A stretch of 43,511 nt of DNA from Bremia lactucae (lineage: Eukaryota; Oomycota; Peronosporomycetes; Peronosporales; Peronosporaceae): assembly GCF_004359215.1 (NCBI RefSeq), contig NC_090628.1:1651755-1695265 (forward strand), read 5' to 3'. The notes under the pieces were generated by a model that saw only the letters and a list, made by a program, of their open reading frames with translations, made no database searches and was not told the DNA's origin. Below are positions 38,343 through 43,511 of this stretch, piece by piece; within the stretch, counting starts at the first letter, position 1, and the number at the start of each line of letters is the position of its first letter. Position numbers and translations under genes: made by a program.

Positions 38343-39000
38343 CTATACAAGACATTCGGACGCATGACTACTTATCATCGTCCTTTTCACAACCCCAGTC
38401 TCCACGAGCTGGGTAAGAATTGGTGACGTTTGACATCCCGTCAACGCACCCTTAACTGTGTTCGACACGACATCACTTGCATACGCCTCTCGCAGGAGCA
38501 CATCCTTTCCGGTGTCCTGCGTAGAGTTCGCAACTGTGCGTGTATGCGTGTACGCCAGTCTATCCATGGTTAATGTTTTGGCAACCATGGCATACCTAGG
38601 ATGAGGTCATACGGACTCTCCATATCTAGCACTGTGAACTTCTCTTTACAAGAGAAGTCACTAAAGCTGAAGGCGAGTTCTACCTGAACTGCCTCAGACT
38701 TAACGAGCGCGCCGTTCGCTAAACGAACGGTCGCCTCTTCTCGCTTGCCATCCTGGCAAAGCGACTCAAACATCGCCGGTCTCTTTCTTAGAGCCGCGAG
38801 TTTCACAAAATTTGTGATGCACCCGAATCCACTTGAAGGGCCATCACCTGGTCATAGCCTCTTACTTGAGCGCTATAGACCAGCAGGTTTGAGGTCCAAA
38901 ATTTCGAGACCTCAGAGACTATGCTCCCCATTCGTTCCACAACTCTGAACTTAGGGGTAGCTTCAAAGTCCGCGTCAGTAGGGCATCCCACACCTACTGC
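38343..39000 (-). pseudogene. Element D: aspartic protease region
   Basis: The minus-strand frame carries GYDQVMALQVDSGAS at about 38815-38860, the retropepsin active site DSGAS, then after a short frame break ATVRLANGALVKSEAVQVEL, VLDMESPYDLILGMPWLPKH. The motif order and spacing match the proteases of A and B, and here the active site is intact. Perfect inverted repeats lie at 38638-38658, 38712-38730 and 38803-38817. Confidence 0.8.
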
Positions 39001-40089
39001 GCTCCTGCTTTTCCCGACCCTCCAGCGGTCGATGCAGAACTCAAGCGTCTCGCACGCTGGTTCTTGCCATCGCCCTTTGGGAAGAGAGTCCTCTTGCTGG
39101 GCGTCTTCGCCCCAGCAGGGACCCTGGCATAGCAGCGAGCCATCATATGGCCGCGCTTGCCGCATTTATAGCAGACAACGTCTGCATTGCCCAGCTCCAT
39201 GGGAGTGGCATCTGACCTCTCGGCCGAAAGCTTATACCAAGCTGTTGCCGAGGCACTATTGTAGGATTGCTCCTCGACCAAGGCAATTTGGATTGCCTCT
39301 TCCATCGTCGACGTCACCTTTTTAAAAAGGCCTGTCGCGATGGGCCATGCCGTAGTCCGTTAATAAACGTGGGCACCTTATTGTGCTCCGGAATCGGACC
39401 TACAATAATGGATGCCGACAGCGAGCGAATCTCCTGCATATACTCTTGCAGGGATCGCTTCGCCTGTCGCGCTCCAAAGAAGCGCGCCTGAAGCAACGCT
39501 TCGTTGTTCGACGGCTGGTACATGGCGCGAATCTTTTCCTTAAAGATCGCCCATGTAGGGAACGCCTTTCTGTCTGCCATAAGCGCCGAGTAAGCCCACT
39601 CTGAGGCCTTACCGCGCAGATGCGACATGGCGTACGATACCATCCGGCTGTCGTCCTCAATGAGCTGCTCGACGCCGCACTGCTTAACGGCTTAAAGCCA
39701 GTGGACAATCGTGTGCGCTGCAGTTCCATCGAACTTGGGCGGGTCTATCCGAATGGGCCTCGGCTGATGCGGCCGGGCAGAGAGCATCTCAACAGTCCTG
39801 TTGAGAGCCTCGCTCCGAGCCTGCTCATGCCTCAACTCATCCTGAGTCTGACTGACGGACACTCCGCCACAGCATGGCCCTGTGCCTCGGACGCGGCCCT
39901 CCGCTGTCCGAGCACAAATGCCTCAAACGGCTTCAACTGAGCAACATGTTGCTCAGGAGGACTACCCAGGAGCCTGGCTAGGGCTTGTTCACCAAGTCCC
40001 TGCGCCATAAGCCCTGCCACCTCCCGATGATGTTCGAAGAGGTGGAAGAAATGAGCCCAATCAATATTGAGGCTCATCCTCACATACAC
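38994..40089 (-). pseudogene. Element D: gag with zinc knuckle
   Basis: The start at 40089 reads MSLNIDWAHFFHLFEHHREV and continues with Gln/Glu-rich helices. A frameshift follows near 39700. Frame 39314-39643 has YAMSHLRGKASEWAYSALMA and MYQPSNNEALLQARFFGARQ, and 38994-39317 holds the zinc knuckle CYKCGKRGHMMARC (CX2CX4HX4C). A shift near 39315 separates the two. Confidence 0.82.
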
Positions 40090-40139
40090 ACGTAGAACGT
40101 AGAGATGCGGGTCTTGGAAGGATTACAAGTGCTACCAAG

Positions 40140-40670
40140 TGTAGTCGGGCACGTCGTAATGCGGCCACGCTCTACTTAGACAAACACCCTAGCACAGCGA
40201 GGAAGCGGTTTAACCAGCTTCTCTTGCGTGCAGTGAGGTAGTTGCGGTGGCCGCGTTAGCGATCTCACCCAACGCACTAAGTACTCTGGTTAAGTATCGT
40301 CACGGGAGCGGTAATCCGGCTACTCGTGCGGGTGCGTTCACATTAGGAGGGATGACGGCTAGCGTCATCCGTTACGCGAGGTATCTAGAAAGATACGCTC
40401 GCAATACATATTAAGTGTTATCTATAGAGATGACATTTCGGTTGGTAAAAAAGGTATTTCTTTTTAATACGACGAAATATAAATCCGTCTGAAAACTACT
40501 TCCTACTTGGTAAGTGCATGTGCATCACATGCATAAGGGTTGGTCACAAATGTGAACCACACCCGAGTGCTGGGTCTAATTACTTTAATTTAGTAATTGA
40601 CCATCCCCCTAAGTACACCAAGTGCACTTAACGGAGACTGTGTAACATTGAGTAGCTTTAGCCCGTTACA
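40140..40670 (-). repeat. LTR of element D
   Basis: About 531 bp from TGTAGTCGGGC (40140) to TAGCCCGTTACA (40670), with loosely matching inverted ends. On the minus strand it is followed by CTTGGTAGCAC, a primer-site-like sequence, and then gag. It contains perfect stem-loops at 40350-40370 (8 bp), 40381-40396 (5 bp) and 40515-40533 (8 bp). The right boundary is inferred from the terminal motif only. Confidence 0.65.
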
Positions 40671-40952
40671 CGACTTGCCCGCCTACACAAGCAGCATACA
40701 AATGCAGGCGGGATTAAGGTACCAAACTGCGTTAAATAAGCTCGGTGGGTTGCTCATCATGCGTCAAGAGTAAGAAACCAATCTTTACAAAGAGTGTGGG
40801 GCGTGTACGCAAAACAGGCAGCCTAATTGAAGTGATCGGCTGCTCTCGTGACAGGTGAGACCTTGCGTAGCTTTATTCGACCTTTCTATGAAATTTTGCT
40901 AGGACGTATGCAACAAAATATGCTTTCTGATCTCTCACAATGAAATAACACC
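40671..40952. other. Spacer between elements D and A, nothing recognised
   Basis: About 280 bp with no open frame of note. It contains the host or older repeat sequence into which elements D and A inserted. No target-site duplication could be assigned by eye. Confidence 0.45.
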
Positions 40953-41398
40953 TGTTACGGGGTGTATCGTTACATGAAATTAACACTCAAGGAGTTAATG
41001 AAGATATATCTAAAAGGTAGATAATATTTGGAGAATATTACTTTATATAGTAATGCTCGGAAATCTTATCCATAAATAGGTATAAGCCGTTATATCTATT
41101 TATCCCGCCGACTAAACAGCTGTAAACGTAAACAAAGAGAGAGAGACAGATAAGATAAGATTTCAATTGCATGTTTAGTATTAGTTTATAATTAAGTTAG
41201 CATTAACATATAGAAAGAAGAAGAAACTTCATTATATTAATACAGTTTTCATTTTATCCTCTTTAAGCTAGTTACCTTGAAAAATGTCTTCCTCTGCACG
41301 TGCTAGTGTACGTGAAATAACGTAAGGCACCACTCGCAACTGAAGCAGTGCGAAGTGGACTTGTACTAAAGCAGTACAAGTCGTAGTGCCCCGTTACA
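40953..41398 (+). repeat. LTR of element A, right copy
   Basis: 446 bp from TGTTACGGGG to CCCCGTTACA, reverse-complement match to 2729-3169. Immediately downstream comes CCTGGTAGCACTTTG (41399-41413), the likely primer-binding site. Confidence 0.85.
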
Positions 41399-41413
41399 CC
41401 TGGTAGCACTTTG
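41399..41413 (+). promoter_or_regulatory. Primer-binding site of element A
   Basis: Two bases after the LTR end begins TGGTAGCAC. TGG pairs with the CCA end of a tRNA, and a tRNA ending GCUACCA (as in yeast initiator tRNA-Met) would fit. The same TGGTAGCAC follows the LTRs of elements B and D, so these families probably share one primer tRNA. Confidence 0.6.
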
Positions 41414-41704
41414 TTGTCCGTCCAAGGATCACATTTCCCACATCTAACAGGGACATGTTAGATGATAGTGGGATTACGCATCACGTTTCCCGTGAAAGCT
41501 ACTCCTTTCTAAGTGACATTGAAAGGAGTGTGGTCGAACGAATGAGTTCAACCGTAGAAACGATGCAAATTTGGCATTGCTGTCCAACTTAGACAGAGAT
41601 GCCCTCCATTCAACCATCGCCAAGCTCATAAAACATGAACTTGACGAGGCGAAGGAGGAAAGGTAGCCTTACTGAATCAGCAAGGCTTTCAACATGCAGA
41701 ACTG

Positions 41705-42564
41705 TTGAGGTTACAACAGGTACAGACCCCTGTACCTGGGATGACGCAAACGCGTCGTGCCGAAACTTTAAAGATTGACATCTCTAAGTATAGGGGAGTC
41801 GAAGAAGACTCCCTCTTAAGATGGTTCGTCGAGTTAGACGATGCCATAAGGGCACGTCACATCATCGACGAGCAAATGCAAGTCGCATTCGCTCAATCAA
41901 ATCTGGCAGGTCGTGCCAAAACTTGGGCATTGGGCCTTAAGTTGCGCGACCCATACGTTTTTGGGTCGGTAGAGGCTTTTAAAACCCGACTCAAACAGAC
42001 GTTTGAACCACCAAGGGCTGAGTTCAGAGCTCGTTCAGAGCTTCTGAAACTCAAGCAAGGCAAGCGTGATGTTCACGCTTATGCCCAGCCCTTACGACTC
42101 TTAGCGAGTTGTATCACGGACAATCCAGTTCATGATTACATATTGATTACGGTGTTCATGCAAGGTCTTACGGATGGTCCCGTAAAGACCCACCTGTTCC
42201 GCTTGGAACTGGATACGCTTGAAGAAGCAATATACGTTGCGGACTTTAGCTTGAGACAGGCTCAAGCTAGTTCGTCATCATATCGTCCTCCAAGACGACA
42301 CGAACTGGGAGGACCAGAACCTATGGACCTCTCTTATGTCGAAAGCGATAAACCGCGCTTTCGAACAAAAAACGATTGCAGAAATGCAATCGCTGTCAAA
42401 AGTTAAGACACTACGCTCATGAGTGTAGTGCCCCACGCCCAGTACCGAGAGGTACTGAACGTAATTATGGACCGAATGCCAAAAAGGGCAACGGTCGCGG
42501 GATCGACGTTGTTGCGAAATCGCAACAGCAAGGCGAACCACAAAAAAACGGTCGGGGTCAGTAG
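41705..42564 (+). pseudogene. Gypsy gag of element A, right copy
   Basis: A 233-codon frame (41705-42406) covers capsid blocks KTLKIDISKYRGVEED, LAGRAKTWALGLKLRDPYVF, EAFKTRLKQTFEPP and MQGLTDGPVKTHLFRLE without interruption. A frame change near 42385 splits off the zinc knuckle CNRCQKLRHYAHEC (42376-42564). Compared with the left copy it lacks four codons after EEAIYVAD. Hairpins at 42247-42269, 42373-42392, 42440-42457 and 42510-42527 lie inside or just behind it. Confidence 0.87.
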
Positions 42565-42689
42565 GGGCGCAACGCCCTACTAATCCAGCAACCTCAAGAG
42601 AATTTGCAAATCTCTTGACTGAAGTTGCTCCAGACACACAATCATTATGTGTCTCCGCACCTGGTTATGAGGTATCCCTTACCACCTTG

Positions 42690-43400
42690 AAGTTAAAATG
42701 ACAAATGAATTTTCACTTAGAGCCCTCGTGAACTGCGGAGCGTCGATAACTATATTCGTCGCCAGTCACTAGAGGGTCGTAGGCTCAAATATGTTGAGCG
42801 CGACATCCCCCCAACGAGGATGACGGTGCGTCTAGCGACAGGCGTATCGATAATATAGTAAAACGCGTATTGAAATCTCACTACACGTTGGAGAACTATA
42901 GTACGACGACGAATTCATCGTACTGGATTTGGATGACAAATTTGATGTCATCCTAGGTTTTCCTGGCTCATCAAAAAATGAGACAAGAATCAGCTGGCAG
43001 CATCGATGGGTGAAGATGCCTGCACTTGTTCATCATTTGGCCATCTGATGACCGTCTTGGAGCGTCCACAAGCGTGTGGATGTACTACGAGTGAGTGCGA
43101 TGGCCTCACTTGTGATACGGTCGTTAGCACGACTGCACAAGATCACAGTGTGATTACGAATCACCCTGTGGAGTCAGCTGCCGACGGATCTGCGAATGCA
43201 CAGGCAGCGCCGAAGGTCCACCACTCGAAGAAGTCGAGTGGATTGAGACATGAATGTACGCCTGGCGGGCGACATTCAAGGAGTATAAGGGACATCACGA
43301 TGATTCTAGGTCGAGTAGAGAGTCGACCGTAGAGGACCCGACTGTGATAGCGCAATCACACTCGAAATACGTTGAGGGAAGAGGTCCCCACGTACTTGAG
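42690..43400 (+). pseudogene. Gypsy protease and linker of element A, right copy
   Basis: Scattered frames read ALVNCGASITIFV (degenerate active site), then YDDEFIVLDLDDKFDVILGF and ETRISWQHRW, matching 922-1476 of the left copy. Several stops and frameshifts are present. The later part, 43006-43332, is open but in a linker region with little conserved protein content. The DNA retains several of the left copy's inverted repeats. Confidence 0.7.
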
Positions 43401-43511
43401 GAGAAATCTTCTCAAATAGTAGAAGTTACTAGACTTCTAAATCCCGAGGGATCAATCCCCCGGCAGCCTGTGGATCAATCCCAGGAAGAAACCGAGACAT
43501 TAAATGTCTTG

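Larger units (their letters stand above)
33960..40670 (-). mobile_element. Ty3/Gypsy chromovirus relic D
   Basis: Minus-strand order: LTR (40140-40670), gag, zinc knuckle, protease, RT, RNase H, assembly gap, integrase, GPY/F-like tail and chromodomain-like relic. Stops and frameshifts occur in gag, RT and behind the integrase. No 3' LTR matching 40140-40670 was found to the left of 33960. The integrase itself is a clean 300-plus-codon frame, so decay is fairly recent. Confidence 0.88.
40953..43511 (+). mobile_element. Ty3/Gypsy element A, right copy (5' part, plus strand)
   Basis: Mirror copy of 1-3169: LTR, primer site, gag, zinc knuckle and protease region reading to the right, truncated by the window end before RT. 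Long stretches match the left copy in reverse complement. Its disabling changes differ from those of the left copy (frameshift in the zinc knuckle, decayed protease), so both copies decayed independently. Confidence 0.9.

Overview
The window looks like a piece of an oomycete nuclear genome, most likely Peronosporales (Phytophthora or a downy mildew). A gene island of about 21 kb carries long, mostly intron-free genes, with a few introns of about 70 bp in the others. It is embedded in degenerate Ty3/Gypsy retrotransposons. Gene content fits an oomycete: a bacterial-type diaminopimelate decarboxylase, a PUFA-type ELO elongase, an ABCA-type transporter relic, and a MULE transposase relic of the kind common in these genomes. 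A run of N marks an assembly gap. The organism assignment is inference.

Layout. 1-3169: minus-strand Gypsy element A (RT, protease and gag relics, LTR at 2729-3169). 3593-4960 (+): diaminopimelate decarboxylase, with a probable 69-bp intron hidden in the open frame. 5217-6080 (-): decayed ABCA-type ABC transporter. 6505-6819 (-): possible small secreted protein. 7170-9917 (-): mitochondrial translation initiation factor IF-2. 10312-11367 (-): four-exon fatty-acid elongase. 11700-24587 (-): a 4,295-residue protein with a degenerate nucleoredoxin-like fold, UBA-like segments, a P-loop/DEVD helicase-like core of the DUF3638/DUF3645 type, an EF-hand and RanBP2-type zinc fingers. 24678-25803 (+): fragment of LTR family C. 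25840-31148 (-): Gypsy chromovirus relic B, with the integrase catalytic core deleted and a Copia patch in gag. 31175-31720 (+): MULE transposase relic. 32695-33809: nested LTR pieces. 33960-40670 (-): Gypsy chromovirus relic D, containing the N gap at 36020-36397. 40953-43511 (+): a second copy of element A in opposite orientation.

The host genes are housekeeping functions (lysine synthesis, mitochondrial translation, lipid elongation) plus one giant protein. They do not form an obvious pathway. Three of them (giant protein, elongase, IF-2) lie head to tail on the minus strand with 330-400 bp between them.

The most unusual signal is in the retroelements. The gag-protease-linker part of element A is built from serial short perfect inverted repeats: eleven with arms of 8 bp or more in 1.2 kb, where about 0.3 would be expected by chance, often about 33 bp apart. 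Comparison with the opposite-end copy shows at least one compensatory base-pair change and several wobble-tolerated changes. The same kind of structure appears in the three other LTR families here. I do not know of a description of this and regard it as the best candidate for something new.
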